Positions 25,611 through 34,610 are shown, counted from the stretch's first letter. The stretch is 64,000 nucleotides of DNA from JAYFQF01 sp034927285 (GCA_034927285.1 JAYFQF010000004.1:1-64000), one strand, 5' to 3'. A program made the numbers and translations. The notes: generated from the letters alone by a model not told the origin.

Positions 25611-26405
25611 ATGAAAATCGTTGTATGCATCAAGCAGGTGCCGGATACTACGGAAGTGAAACTGGATCCCAAGACCAATACCCTGATCCGGGAGGGGGTG
25701 CCCAGTATTATCAATCCCGACGATAAAGCGGGAGTGGAAGCGGCCCTGAGATTAAAAGAAACGCTGGGAGCGAAGGTAACGGCAGTGTGTATGGGACCGC
25801 CCCAGGCCGATGTGGCGCTGCGGGAAGCGCTGGCCATGGGCTGCGACGAGGGAGTGCTGATTTCGGGAAGGGAATTCGGAGGTTCCGACACCTATGCCAC
25901 GGCTACCATTATCGCCGCGGGGTTAAAGAAGATCGGCTTTGACCTGATCATTACAGGCCGGCAGGCCATCGACGGAGATACGGCCCAGGTAGGCCCCCAG
26001 ATCGCCGAGCAGCTGGGGATTCCTCAGGTGAGCTATGCGGAGGAGATCCAGGCAGAAGCAGGCGGCAAGGCCTTTATCGTGAAGCGGCAGTTTGAGGACC
26101 GTTATCAACGGATCCGGGTTAAGGCCCCCTGCCTGCTGACAGCCTTATCGGAGCTGGCCCGGCCCGGTTACATGACGGTAAGGGGGATCGTAGAGGCCTA
26201 TGAATATAAAATGCAGATTCTGGGCTTTGAAGACTTAAAAGAAATGATTAATCCCGACTATATCGGACTGAAGGGCTCGCCCACCAACGTAATGCGATCC
26301 TTTACCAAGGAGCCCAAGGGACAGGGAACAAAGCTGAGGGATTTGTCGGCGGAAGAAGCGGTGACGGCCATCGTGGCGAAGCTGGAAGAAAAGAATCTGA
26401 TCTGA
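25611..26405 (+). CDS. etfB: Electron transfer flavoprotein beta subunit
   Basis: A 264-residue protein with the EtfB signature start MKIVVCIKQVPDT and the conserved GRQAIDGDTAQVGPQIAEQLGIPQVSY block. It forms the EtfAB heterodimer that accepts electrons from acyl-CoA dehydrogenase. In anaerobes this complex may be bifurcating (coupling NADH to ferredoxin), but I cannot decide that without an alignment of the NADH-binding residues. It starts 16 bp after bcd and has a GGAAGGAG ribosome site. Confidence 0.95.
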   Translation: MKIVVCIKQVPDTTEVKLDPKTNTLIREGVPSIINPDDKAGVEAALRLKETLGAKVTAVCMGPPQADVALREALAMGCDEGVLISGREFGGSDTYATATIIAAGLKKIGFDLIITGRQAIDGDTAQVGPQIAEQLGIPQVSYAEEIQAEAGGKAFIVKRQFEDRYQRIRVKAPCLLTALSELARPGYMTVRGIVEAYEYKMQILGFEDLKEMINPDYIGLKGSPTNVMRSFTKEPKGQGTKLRDLSAEEAVTAIVAKLEEKNLI

Positions 26406-26421
26406 GAAGGAGGCGGCCAAG

Positions 26422-27429
26422 GTGGGCAAAGACGTATATGTAGTAATAGAACAAAGAGACGGTCATGTGCAGAAAGTAGGGCTGGAGCTGATCGGCGAGG
26501 CCCGGAAGCTGGCGGGAGAGCTGGGGCAGCAGGTGACGGCGGTAATCCTGGGAGACCAGGTGGCGGATAAGGCCGGCTTGTTGTATCAATACGGGGCAGA
26601 GCGGGTAATCGCCATTGAGCACCCGCTGTTGAAAGAGTATGCCACAGAACCCTATGCCAAGGGACTGACTCAGGCGATCCGGGAATACGAACCGGAGATC
26701 GTGCTGTTTGGCGCTACCTCCATCGGGCGGGACCTGGCGCCCCGGGTGGCGGCGAGAATCCATACGGGACTGACGGCAGACTGCACGGGGTTGGACATTG
26801 ACCCCGAGACGAAACTCCTGCGAATGACCCGGCCGGCCTTCGGGGGAAATATTATGGCCACCATCATTTGCCCTCACTACCGGCCCCAGATGGCCACGGT
26901 ACGGCCGGGAGTGATGAAGATGCGGGAAAGGGACCAGGGAAAAGGCGGCCGGGCAGAGCTGCTTAAAGTAGATTTTACTTCGGAAGACATGAATATCGAG
27001 ATCCTGGAAGTCTATAAGGAAACGAGAAAACAGGTGGATATCACGGAGGCAAAGGTCCTGGTCTCAGGGGGCCGCGGGGTAGGCGGCCCCGCAGGCTACC
27101 AGCCGCTGAGGGAACTGGCGGAGGTATTGGGGGGAGAAGTATCCTCCTCCAGGGTAGGCGTGGACTCAGGCTGGATCAGCAAAGACCGTCAGGTAGGGCA
27201 GACGGGAAAGACGGTGCGGCCGGCCCTTTACATCGCCTGCGGAATATCCGGGGCCATCCAGCATCTGGCAGGGATGGAGAACTCAGAATTCATCCTGGCC
27301 ATTAATAAAGACGCCACGGCGCCGATGATGGAGATCGCGGATCTGGGGGTGGAAGGGGACCTGAAGGTGATCGTGCCCAAGCTGACGGAAGCCATTAAAA
27401 AAGCCAAGGCCGCCAAAATTGTGAATTGA
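26422..27429 (+). CDS. etfA: Electron transfer flavoprotein alpha subunit
   Basis: 335 residues, GTG start with gaaggagg before it. The C-terminal FAD domain carries the EtfA signature LYIACGISGAIQHLAGMENSEFILAINKDATAPMMEIADLGVEGD, preceded by VSGGRGVGGPAGYQPLRELAEVLGGEVSSSRVGVDSGW. No extra N-terminal ferredoxin domain is present. It completes the bcd-etfB-etfA operon and is followed by two hairpins. Confidence 0.95.
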   Translation: MGKDVYVVIEQRDGHVQKVGLELIGEARKLAGELGQQVTAVILGDQVADKAGLLYQYGAERVIAIEHPLLKEYATEPYAKGLTQAIREYEPEIVLFGATSIGRDLAPRVAARIHTGLTADCTGLDIDPETKLLRMTRPAFGGNIMATIICPHYRPQMATVRPGVMKMRERDQGKGGRAELLKVDFTSEDMNIEILEVYKETRKQVDITEAKVLVSGGRGVGGPAGYQPLRELAEVLGGEVSSSRVGVDSGWISKDRQVGQTGKTVRPALYIACGISGAIQHLAGMENSEFILAINKDATAPMMEIADLGVEGDLKVIVPKLTEAIKKAKAAKIVN

Positions 27430-27470
27430 TAAAACCGCCTCCGGCAAAAGCCGGCGGCAGGTGAATACCA

Positions 27471-27580
27471 GGAGCTTGCCGGAGAATGGGAACCCTCCGG
27501 CAAGCTCCTTACCCTTTGGAATCCAGATAAAAAGGAAAGGCTCCGCAGCCAAAAGGGGATATTGGCGCGGAGCTTTTTTT
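27471..27580 (+). terminator. Tandem hairpins ending the bcd-etfBA operon
   Basis: First hairpin: GGAGCTTGCCGGAG (27471-27484) with CTCCGGCAAGCTCC (27495-27508), a perfect 14-bp stem but without a T-run. Second: GCTCCGC (27540-27546) with GCGGAGC (27567-27573) and seven T. The second is a standard intrinsic terminator; the first may stabilise the 3' end. Confidence 0.8.
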
Positions 27581-27681
27581 ATGCCAAAGTTCAACATTCG
27601 GAGTGGCAGGCGGGGCAGAAACCTGGATGGAAGCCGCTTTTGAACCCTCTGCCGGCAAATTTTGAGAGTCTGGCCGGCTTC

Positions 27682-28395
27682 TTATCTGCCGACCGGACCG
27701 CCTTCCTCGTCGCCTTCCGCGATTCGCAGCATACGGTAACCGATCCCCACATGGGTTTGAATGTATTTCGGCCGGGTGGGATCCGTCTCGATCTTTTTGC
27801 GCAGGGTAGCCATAAAGACCCGCAGGGAAGGCGTTTCCGTGGGCAGGGCGCTGTTCCAGATCTCTTTGATGATATAGTTATGGGTCAGTACTTTGCCTAC
27901 ATTTTTAGCCAAAAGACAAAGCAATTTATATTCGATGGGAGTAAGATGCACTTCTTTGTCGTCCAACCGGACGCAGCCGGCGACATAGTCGATTTCCAGA
28001 TCACCGTTAGTAAAGACGCCGGCGGTTCCGCCGGGCTGGCCGCTGTCAAAACGGCTGCGGCGCAGGGCGGCCCGGAGCCGGGCCAGGAGTTCGTTGACAC
28101 TGAAAGGCTTGGTCAGATAATCGTCGGCCCCGGCGTCCAGCGCTTCTATTTTGTCCTGGTCCTCGCTGCGGGCGCTGACTACGATGATGGGGATGTTGCT
28201 CCAGCCCCGGACCTTTTTTATGATTTCCACACCGTCCATATCGGGCAGCCCCAGGTCCAGGATGATGACGTCCGGCTGCTGGGAAACTGCCGCGATTATG
28301 GAAGAAGAGCCGGTGGCGGCGGTATGGTACTGATAGTTCTGGGTCTCCAGGGTGGTGGCGATCAGGTTGCGGACGGCTTTATCGTCTTCCACCAC
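27682..28395 (-). CDS. kdpE: KdpE-type response regulator
   Basis: A 237-residue OmpR/PhoB-family regulator. The receiver domain has the phospho-Asp in DVIILDLGLPDMDG and a PIIVVSARSEDQDKIEALDAGADDYLTKPFS switch region. The C-terminal winged helix contains LTPIEYKLLCLLAKNVGKVLTHNYIIKEIW and TLRKKIETDPTRPKYIQTHVGIGYRM, both characteristic of KdpE. Its gene starts 13 bp after the kdpD stop. Expected target: K+ transport genes. Here the divergent neighbour is ktrBA and no kdpFABC is in view. Confidence 0.93.
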   Translation of the reverse strand: MVEDDKAVRNLIATTLETQNYQYHTAATGSSSIIAAVSQQPDVIILDLGLPDMDGVEIIKKVRGWSNIPIIVVSARSEDQDKIEALDAGADDYLTKPFSVNELLARLRAALRRSRFDSGQPGGTAGVFTNGDLEIDYVAGCVRLDDKEVHLTPIEYKLLCLLAKNVGKVLTHNYIIKEIWNSALPTETPSLRVFMATLRKKIETDPTRPKYIQTHVGIGYRMLRIAEGDEEGGPVGR

Positions 28396-28408
28396 CAGGA
28401 TTTTCGGC

Positions 28409-31114
28409 TTATTCGTGGTAATTCACCTCCTGTGCCTGCAAGGTAAAATAAAATACCGTACCTTTGGGAAGATTGTCCCGGAGGCCAATCTCCCCGCCGT
28501 GAGCGTTGATAATGGAACGGCAGAGGGCAAGGCCCAGGCCCAGGCCCCGCTTGCCGTCTCCCCGGTGATTATCCGCGGTATAGAACATATTGAAAAGGTG
28601 GGGCTTGGCCTCGTCCGGGACGCCCTGGCCGTCGTCGGCCACTTCCACCTGGATCATCTCCCCTTTGGCAAAAGCGGAAATCCGGATGGCAGAGCCCGGG
28701 GGGGTATACGTGACGGCGTTATTAATCATATTGATCAGCACCTGGATCACCAGGCGGGAATCCATTTTGGCCATCAACAGGTCGGATTCCAGGGAGACAG
28801 AGATCCGGTGCTCCGTTTTTTGGCGGTTTACGTGGGACATAGCCTCGTCGATGATTTCGCTTAGAAGCTCCGGAGTCTTCCGGATGGCGATGCCGTCGCT
28901 TTCGATACGGCTGACGGAAAGCAGATTTTCCACCAGATTGATCAGCCATTGGGCGTCGTCATAGATGTCCATATACAGCTGCTTTTTTTTGTTCTCATCC
29001 AGTACGGAGGAATTTGCCATCAGAATGCCGGCGTTGCCGGAAATTCCGGTCAAGGGCGTGCGCAGGTCATGGGAAATAGCCCGTAAAAGATTGGCCCGCA
29101 GCTGTTCTTGTTGGGCCTGCAGCTCGATCCGGTTTTTTGCCCGGCTGATCTGCTCTTTTTCCATGGCCAGGGCGCATTCTCCCAGCAAAGCCACCAAAAG
29201 GCTGTGGTCAAAGGACGCCAGCTCTTTTCGTTCACTGAAGACCACGCCGATGACGGCAAAGACCGTATCATAGTTCCTCACCGCCAGGTAAAGGCATTTA
29301 GCTTCCGGCAGGGTATCGGTGGAAGCGCCGGCCTGCTTGTTGTTTTTCAGCACCCACAAAGCTACGGCTTTCTCGGAGAGGGAAGTGAGCTGGGATTTCA
29401 GATCCTCCTGGCCGGCTTTGGGGAAATAAAGAGGCTCAGCAAGTTCCTGGCCACGGACGGGGTAGCAGATGATGCCTGCGTCCAAAAGGCGGTTCAGCTG
29501 GCGGGCAGTTTCCTTCAGGATACCGCCTTCGTCGCCGGCCCGTTGCAGTTTCTGGCTGGTTTCCAGTAGGATCTCCGTCCGGCGGGCTTTCAGAGCTTCC
29601 TGGCGGACCTGGTTTTTTATCCGAAGAGTCAGGGTGCTGGTGATAAAAGAAGCGGCGAACATGACTAAAAAGGTGGCGGGGTAGCCGGAATCCACCGCGT
29701 GGAAAGTATAAAGAGGCTCGGTAAACAGGAAATTAAAGATAAAGACGCTGGCTAAGGAGGCCAGCGCACCGTAAAGCCGGCCTGTGGTGGATAAAGAGAT
29801 AAAAAGGACCCCCAGAATATAAACCGTGATGATATTGGCTTTGCTGAAACCGGCGTAGAAGAAGCCCAGGCTGACCAAGGTGGTCAGGCCCAGAATTCCC
29901 AGGGCCTTGGCCGTATCCAGCCAGGAAAAAAAAGGCCCGGCAGTTCGCAAGGTTTGTTTTTCAGCATAGGGGGAGAAGGTGTCGGGGATGATGTAGAAAT
30001 CCAGACCGGGAGCCAGGTCCGTCAGCTTTTCCACCAATGTCCAGGGGCTGCTGAAAAGACGCCGCTGATTATTGGAGCGGCCGATGACGATTTTGGTTAC
30101 GCCGCTGACTTTGGCATATTCGGCGATCTGAGCCGCCACGTCGTCCCCATAGACGGTGGTTACCCGGGCTCCCAGCTGCTCCGCCAGCCGCAGGTTGCTT
30201 TTCAGCCGCTCAAGAGCTTCTTTTTTCAGTCGCTGGGTCTGGGCGCCTTCCACATAAAGGGCGGTAAAAGCGCCATGGAAAGCGTCGGCCATCCGGGCGG
30301 CGGTGCGGATAACCTTGTTGTTGGTGGGGGAAGGGGAAAGGCAGATCAGGATATGCTCCTCGGCAGGAGGTTTGCCTTTATCGCTGGTTTTGGCCTTCTC
30401 CTCGGCCAGCCGGCTGACCCGGTCGGCGCTGCGGCGCAGGGCGATCTCCCGCAAGGCGATCAGGTCCTCCAGAGGGAAAAAATCCTGGGAAGGATTTTGC
30501 GGCTGGTCCTGCAAATAAAGCGCATCCTGATTCAGGCGGCGGAGCAGGTCTTCGGGCTCAATATCCACCAGCTCCACCTGATCCGCATTGTCGAATACGC
30601 TGTCCGGCAGCCGCTCCCGGACCACTACACCGGTGATGGAAGCCACGATATCGTTCAGGCTTTCGATGTGCTGGACGTTTACGGTGGTATATACGTCGAT
30701 GCCGGCTTTCAGCAGCTCCTGAATATCCTGATACCGTTTGTAGTGGCGGCTGCCTTCGGCGTTGGTATGGGCCAGCTGATCCACCAGGATCAGCCGGGGA
30801 CGGCGGCCCAGGGCGGCGTCCAGATCGAATTCCCGCAAAGCTGCGCCTTTATAGCGGACTTCCAAGGGCGGCATGACCTCAAGACCTTCCAATAAGGCCA
30901 GGGTTTCCGGCCGGGCCTGGGGGTCGATGTAACCAACCACCACATCCGCGCCGGCGTCTTTCAGTTCATGGGCGCATTTCAGCATAGCGTAAGTTTTGCC
31001 TACTCCGGTGGAATAGCCAAAGAAAATTTTCAGCCTGCCGGCCCTTTTTCCTTTTTTTCCTTCCTCCCCTGCCTGGACCGGCAAAGCCCCGGGATTTGGC
31101 CAGCCTTTTGTCAT
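28409..31114 (-). CDS. kdpD: KdpD osmosensitive K+ sensor histidine kinase with a c-di-AMP-binding motif
   Basis: 901 residues from the ATG at 31114 (gggaga before it). N-terminal KdpD domain with Walker A GYSTGVGKT (33-41), then a USP-like domain. There S260-P-S262 is followed by exactly 20 residues and FTALY (283-287), the SxS-X20-FTAxY motif reported for c-di-AMP binding in Staphylococcus aureus KdpD. Four membrane helices, a GAF-like region and the kinase core follow (AISHDLRTPLTGISGNAG with the phospho-His; N box MINNAVTYTPP; G box GLGLALCRSI). It phosphorylates KdpE in response to K+ or turgor. In-frame ATGs further upstream (31153, 31159, 31183) are possible but lie in or near the predicted promoter. 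Confidence 0.93.
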   Translation of the reverse strand: MTKGWPNPGALPVQAGEEGKKGKRAGRLKIFFGYSTGVGKTYAMLKCAHELKDAGADVVVGYIDPQARPETLALLEGLEVMPPLEVRYKGAALREFDLDAALGRRPRLILVDQLAHTNAEGSRHYKRYQDIQELLKAGIDVYTTVNVQHIESLNDIVASITGVVVRERLPDSVFDNADQVELVDIEPEDLLRRLNQDALYLQDQPQNPSQDFFPLEDLIALREIALRRSADRVSRLAEEKAKTSDKGKPPAEEHILICLSPSPTNNKVIRTAARMADAFHGAFTALYVEGAQTQRLKKEALERLKSNLRLAEQLGARVTTVYGDDVAAQIAEYAKVSGVTKIVIGRSNNQRRLFSSPWTLVEKLTDLAPGLDFYIIPDTFSPYAEKQTLRTAGPFFSWLDTAKALGILGLTTLVSLGFFYAGFSKANIITVYILGVLFISLSTTGRLYGALASLASVFIFNFLFTEPLYTFHAVDSGYPATFLVMFAASFITSTLTLRIKNQVRQEALKARRTEILLETSQKLQRAGDEGGILKETARQLNRLLDAGIICYPVRGQELAEPLYFPKAGQEDLKSQLTSLSEKAVALWVLKNNKQAGASTDTLPEAKCLYLAVRNYDTVFAVIGVVFSERKELASFDHSLLVALLGECALAMEKEQISRAKNRIELQAQQEQLRANLLRAISHDLRTPLTGISGNAGILMANSSVLDENKKKQLYMDIYDDAQWLINLVENLLSVSRIESDGIAIRKTPELLSEIIDEAMSHVNRQKTEHRISVSLESDLLMAKMDSRLVIQVLINMINNAVTYTPPGSAIRISAFAKGEMIQVEVADDGQGVPDEAKPHLFNMFYTADNHRGDGKRGLGLGLALCRSIINAHGGEIGLRDNLPKGTVFYFTLQAQEVNYHE

Positions 31115-31167
31115 CTTTTTCTCCCGGCCGTAGTCCGGCCATTTCATAGCGCTTTTATTCATGATGG

Positions 31168-31190
31168 AATTCGCTGCGCTCATTATATCA
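31168..31190 (-). promoter_or_regulatory. Extended -10 element and shared repeat (copy 1) before kdpD
   Basis: Read on the minus strand this is TGATATAAT (extended -10 of TGnTATAAT type) followed by GAGCGCAGCGAATT. The same 23 bp occurs upstream of proB (36322-36344, identical) and, with two changes, upstream of the aminotransferase gene (58841-58863). It is probably the kdpD promoter. Confidence 0.6.
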
Positions 31191-31230
31191 CAGGGGGGAT
31201 CAGCATTTTGTTGGGATATTCCCCGGGGTA

Positions 31231-31284
31231 TTAAGATTTTGTTAAGACGGCGGGGAGGCGGCCGGGACGTTAACAAAATCTTAA
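31231..31284. promoter_or_regulatory. 15-bp perfect inverted repeat between kdpD and ktrB, OmpR-type operator candidate
   Basis: TTAAGATTTTGTTAA (31231-31245) and its exact complement TTAACAAAATCTTAA (31270-31284) flank a 24-bp GC-rich centre. Each arm contains TTAAG (or a close variant) repeated at an 11-bp period, the geometry of OmpR/PhoB-family tandem sites. It lies upstream of both the kdpD extended -10 and ktrB, so it could be bound by KdpE to control both directions. A single large stem-loop in RNA is an alternative. Confidence 0.6.
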
Positions 31285-31359
31285 TGCGGAAGGGCAGACT
31301 TTAACCGGGCATTAATCAATTCCGGAATATACTCTAGATAAATAAAGGGGAGAAAGAGT

Positions 31360-32745
31360 ATGGAACGGAAAGATAAAGGAAAGAAGAGCCGGCAGGGGAC
31401 GCTGAGCCGTAAGCTGGGCAGGCTTACTCCGGCCAAAGTCATTATCGGGGGATTCTTTTTGCAGATTCTTATCGGCTCGTTGCTGTTAAGCCTGCCTTTT
31501 GCCACGAGAAGCGGCAGGAGCGCCTCATATGCCGACGCGTTATTTACGGCTACCTCGGCCACCTGCGTTACCGGCCTGGTGGTACAAGATACCTATTCCT
31601 ATTGGTCGGGTTTTGGCCAGGCGGTGATTCTTATGCTGATCCAGATAGGCGGCATGGGCGTGGTGACCATGGCGGTGGCCGTTTTTGCCCTGGCCGGCAA
31701 GAGAATCGGCTTCAGGCAAAGATATGCCATGCAGGAATCCATCGCCGCCCCGCAGGTGGGAGGCATCGTGCGGCTGACTTATTTTATCGTGAAAACCACT
31801 TTGCTTCTGGAGGGAATCGGGGCCTTTTTGCTGGCTTTGCGCTACTGCCCCCGCTACGGCTTGGCCAAAGGCCTTTGGACCTCGGTATTTCACGCCGTCT
31901 CCGCCTTTTGCAACGCCGGCTTTGATCTGATGGGCAGGGAAAAGGCTTTTGCTTCCCTGACGCTTTCCTGCGGCGATCCCCTGGTAAATCTGGTGATTAT
32001 GTGCCTGATCGTCACAGGAGGTCTGGGATTTTTTCTCTGGGAGGATCTATGTACAAATCATTTACGGATCAGGCGCTGCCGGCTGCAGACCAAGGTGGTG
32101 CTGACCACCACCGCTTTTTTGATCCTGCTGCCGGCTCTGTTCTTCTTTTTCTGGGAATTCCGGCAGCCGGCCTGGGCCGGTTTAAGCGGCGGGCAGCGGT
32201 TTTGGGCGTCCCTGTTTCAGTCGGTAACGCCCCGTACCGCCGGGTTTAATACCGTGGATTTGACCCGGCTGCAAAGCCCCAGCGTTCTGATAATCTTATT
32301 TTTGATGCTTGTAGGCGGCTCGCCGGGGTCCACCGCCGGCGGCATGAAAACCACCACTTTAGCGGTCCTGCTTCTCTGCATCCCGTCCCTGTTCCGCAAT
32401 GAACAGTCTTTGCATTGCTTTAAGAGAAGAGTGGGGGCCGAGGTATTGAAAAGCGCCGTGACCATCAGTCTGCTCTATTCGATATTAACCCTTTCCTGCG
32501 GTATGCTGATTTGCTGCCTGGAGGGCGTTTCCTTGACCGCCTCCCTTTTTGAGGCAGCCTCCGCCATCGGAACCGTGGGGCTGTCTTTGGGGATTACCGG
32601 TGAGCTGAGCCTGCTTTCCCGCCTGCTTTTGATCGGCCTGATGTATTTCGGGCGGGTGGGCTGTCTGACCATGATCTATGCCTTTGCCGAACACCAAACG
32701 GGGGCTGCCGCACAGCTGCCCCTGGAAAAAATCACCGTAGGTTGA
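31360..32745 (+). CDS. ktrB: Ktr/Trk potassium transporter membrane subunit (KtrB-like)
   Basis: A 461-residue member of the SKT K+ transporter family. Filter loops are visible as SATCVTGLV, AFCNAGFDL, PRTAGFNTVD and SAIGTVGLSLG. A cytosolic basic lead (KDKGKKSRQGTLSRKLGRLTPAKVIIGGF) precedes the first helix, as in KtrB. Together with KtrA from the next gene it forms a Na+-dependent K+ uptake system. It is divergent from kdpDE. The stop is at 32743-32745 and the KtrA start follows within 20 bp. Confidence 0.92.
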   Translation: MERKDKGKKSRQGTLSRKLGRLTPAKVIIGGFFLQILIGSLLLSLPFATRSGRSASYADALFTATSATCVTGLVVQDTYSYWSGFGQAVILMLIQIGGMGVVTMAVAVFALAGKRIGFRQRYAMQESIAAPQVGGIVRLTYFIVKTTLLLEGIGAFLLALRYCPRYGLAKGLWTSVFHAVSAFCNAGFDLMGREKAFASLTLSCGDPLVNLVIMCLIVTGGLGFFLWEDLCTNHLRIRRCRLQTKVVLTTTAFLILLPALFFFFWEFRQPAWAGLSGGQRFWASLFQSVTPRTAGFNTVDLTRLQSPSVLIILFLMLVGGSPGSTAGGMKTTTLAVLLLCIPSLFRNEQSLHCFKRRVGAEVLKSAVTISLLYSILTLSCGMLICCLEGVSLTASLFEAASAIGTVGLSLGITGELSLLSRLLLIGLMYFGRVGCLTMIYAFAEHQTGAAAQLPLEKITVG

Positions 32746-32762
32746 AATTTGGGAGGTTATTA

Positions 32763-33407
32763 ATGAAATCCATTTTATTGATCGGGCTGGGCCGCTTTGG
32801 CCGTCATATGGCTCAAAAATTTAACGAATTGAATTGCGAGGTGCTGGCGGTGGACTGCGACGAGGAATCTGTCAACACGGTTTTGCCCTATGTGACCAGC
32901 GCCCAGATCGGCGACAGCACCAACGAGCAGTATATTGCCTCTTTAGGTGTGCGGAACTTCGACCTCTGCGTGGTGGCCATCGGCAGCAATTTTCAAAGCT
33001 CCCTTGAAACTACCGCGCTGTTAAAGGATCATGGGGCTAAATTTGTCCTGGCCCGGGCCAACCGGGAGGTCCACGCCAAATTTTTGCTGCGCAACGGCGC
33101 CGACGAAGTAGTCTATGCAGAAAAGGAAATGGCTATCCGTATGGCGGTGAAATACAGCGCCAATAATGTTTTTGACTATATCGAGCTGACGCCGGATTAT
33201 TCGATCTATGAAATAAGGACGCCGGAGCAGTGGCTGGGCAAGACCATCCTGCAAACCGCCGTCCGGGCCAAATATCATATCAGCATCCTGGCCATTAAAA
33301 AAAACGGAGATATCTATCCGCTGCCCAAGCCGGATCATGAATTCAGCCGGGACGAGACCCTGATCGTCATGGGATCAAACAAAGATATGGCCAGATTCAT
33401 CCAATAA
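32763..33407 (+). CDS. ktrA: KtrA potassium uptake regulatory (RCK) subunit
   Basis: A 214-residue protein with a single RCK_N (SILLIGLGRFGRHMAQKF, NAD/ATP-binding Rossmann loop) and RCK_C (ELTPDYSIYEIRTPEQWLGKTILQTAVRAKYHISILAIKKNGDI). It assembles as an octameric ring under KtrB. KtrA RCK_C domains are established c-di-AMP receptors, which inactivate K+ uptake. The start is the ATG after gggaggttatta; seven extra in-frame codons upstream overlap the ktrB stop. Confidence 0.94.
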   Translation: MKSILLIGLGRFGRHMAQKFNELNCEVLAVDCDEESVNTVLPYVTSAQIGDSTNEQYIASLGVRNFDLCVVAIGSNFQSSLETTALLKDHGAKFVLARANREVHAKFLLRNGADEVVYAEKEMAIRMAVKYSANNVFDYIELTPDYSIYEIRTPEQWLGKTILQTAVRAKYHISILAIKKNGDIYPLPKPDHEFSRDETLIVMGSNKDMARFIQ

Positions 33408-33544
33408 ATCACTGCGCAAAGGGGGCTGTGCTGCCGGCAGCCTGCACCTAAGACAAGCCGCCGCCCCTGGATTTCGCCGCTTTTTCAGTCAGCGGCCCGG
33501 GCTCATTGGATTTATGCTTGGTTTGTAAAGGGAGGAGAAGAAGT

Positions 33545-34441
33545 ATGGATGAAATTTGTCTTTGCCGGAAAAGCCTGGTCAGAAAAGAAAAGCTTTCTTC
33601 TCCCCAAGCCCTCCCTGAAAATTATCCGCCGGCCTCCATTGCCCTGGAATTGGTCAATGATCTGAGCTGCGGGCTGTTTGTCCGGCCTACGGTGTACCGC
33701 GAGGCCGGAAGCCCTTTGGTTCATGTGAGGTTCCCTTTTTCCAGCTATGGCTGCGATGAGTTCTTCAGTGATTACGGACGAATGCTGGCAGCCCTGGACG
33801 CCGCCTGGCCCGCGGCGGTTTATGGTTCCCTGCCTAAGCGGGAGACCGGGGAATTGAAAGCCCGCCGGGAAGAAGCGGGGATCAGTACTTATAAGAGCTG
33901 TGTTTCCGGCAAGGATTTTGATGCGCTTTCCGACCTTTGGCTGAAAATCAAGACCGGTGATCCCGGGGAAGGTGCTGTGCTGGAGGAAGTGCTGAAGGAG
34001 GTGGATTACCGCAAGAGCTGCATTGCCATACCACGCCGCTACGCGCCCTATTTTCAGGACGGGATAACCTGCCGCTGCCAGGAGGGGGCCCATTTCTGTT
34101 ATCTTTCTTTGGTCGGCGGCGCCGGAGCGGCGGATTATCTGGGCTGCCTTTCCCTGACGCAAAAGGCGGAACTGTGGCGGGAATTTTTGGAGGATAGCCT
34201 GGCTGCTCTGGAATTTGAATGGCTGTGGGCCGATTACCGGAAGAATAAGTATTCCCTGCTGGAATGGGAGTTGATCCTGGAAGCGGTGACGGCCCGGCTG
34301 GGAATCAGGGTAACCAGGGAAGACCGGCAGCTCCGGGTTACCGATGCCGCCGGCCGGCTTTTAAGGTCCGTTTATCCACAGGGAGGGGCGGCGGAAAAAA
34401 TATTCCTGAAAATCCTTTTCCCAATGGCTCTGGAAAAATAA
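33545..34441 (+). CDS. Hypothetical protein, no family recognised
   Basis: 298 residues from the ATG preceded by ggGAGGAG. Soluble, with no signal or membrane segment. The N-terminus is Cys-containing (MDEICLCRKSLVRKEK). Features that may help a search are FVRPTVYREAGSPLVHVRFPFSSYGCDEFFSDY, DYRKSCIAIPRRYAPYFQDGITCRCQEGAHFCYLSLVGG and a C-terminal ITREDRQLRVTDAAGRLL-like segment. It is a single transcription unit ending at a bidirectional terminator. I cannot propose a function. Confidence 0.75.
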   Translation: MDEICLCRKSLVRKEKLSSPQALPENYPPASIALELVNDLSCGLFVRPTVYREAGSPLVHVRFPFSSYGCDEFFSDYGRMLAALDAAWPAAVYGSLPKRETGELKARREEAGISTYKSCVSGKDFDALSDLWLKIKTGDPGEGAVLEEVLKEVDYRKSCIAIPRRYAPYFQDGITCRCQEGAHFCYLSLVGGAGAADYLGCLSLTQKAELWREFLEDSLAALEFEWLWADYRKNKYSLLEWELILEAVTARLGIRVTREDRQLRVTDAAGRLLRSVYPQGGAAEKIFLKILFPMALEK

Positions 34442-34548
34442 TTTGAAAGGTTCTGTCCAGGGAATACCCTGAAAAGCCATAAAAGCGAAAAAGGTCAAGG
34501 GTAATCAGACCGCCGATGCGGCTTTGGTTCCGATGCCCCGAAATCGAC

Positions 34549-34597
34549 AAAACCGTCCCCCGCAGCAGCATGCCTGCGTGGCGGGACGGTTTTTGCC
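34549..34597. terminator. Bidirectional terminator between the hypothetical gene and cotJC
   Basis: AAAACCGTCCC (34549-34559) pairs with GGGACGGTTTT (34583-34593), with CGCAG/CTGCG inside. A-tract and T-tract arms allow use by both converging transcripts. Confidence 0.85.
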
Positions 34598-34610
34598 TGT
34601 AGACGCTTCT

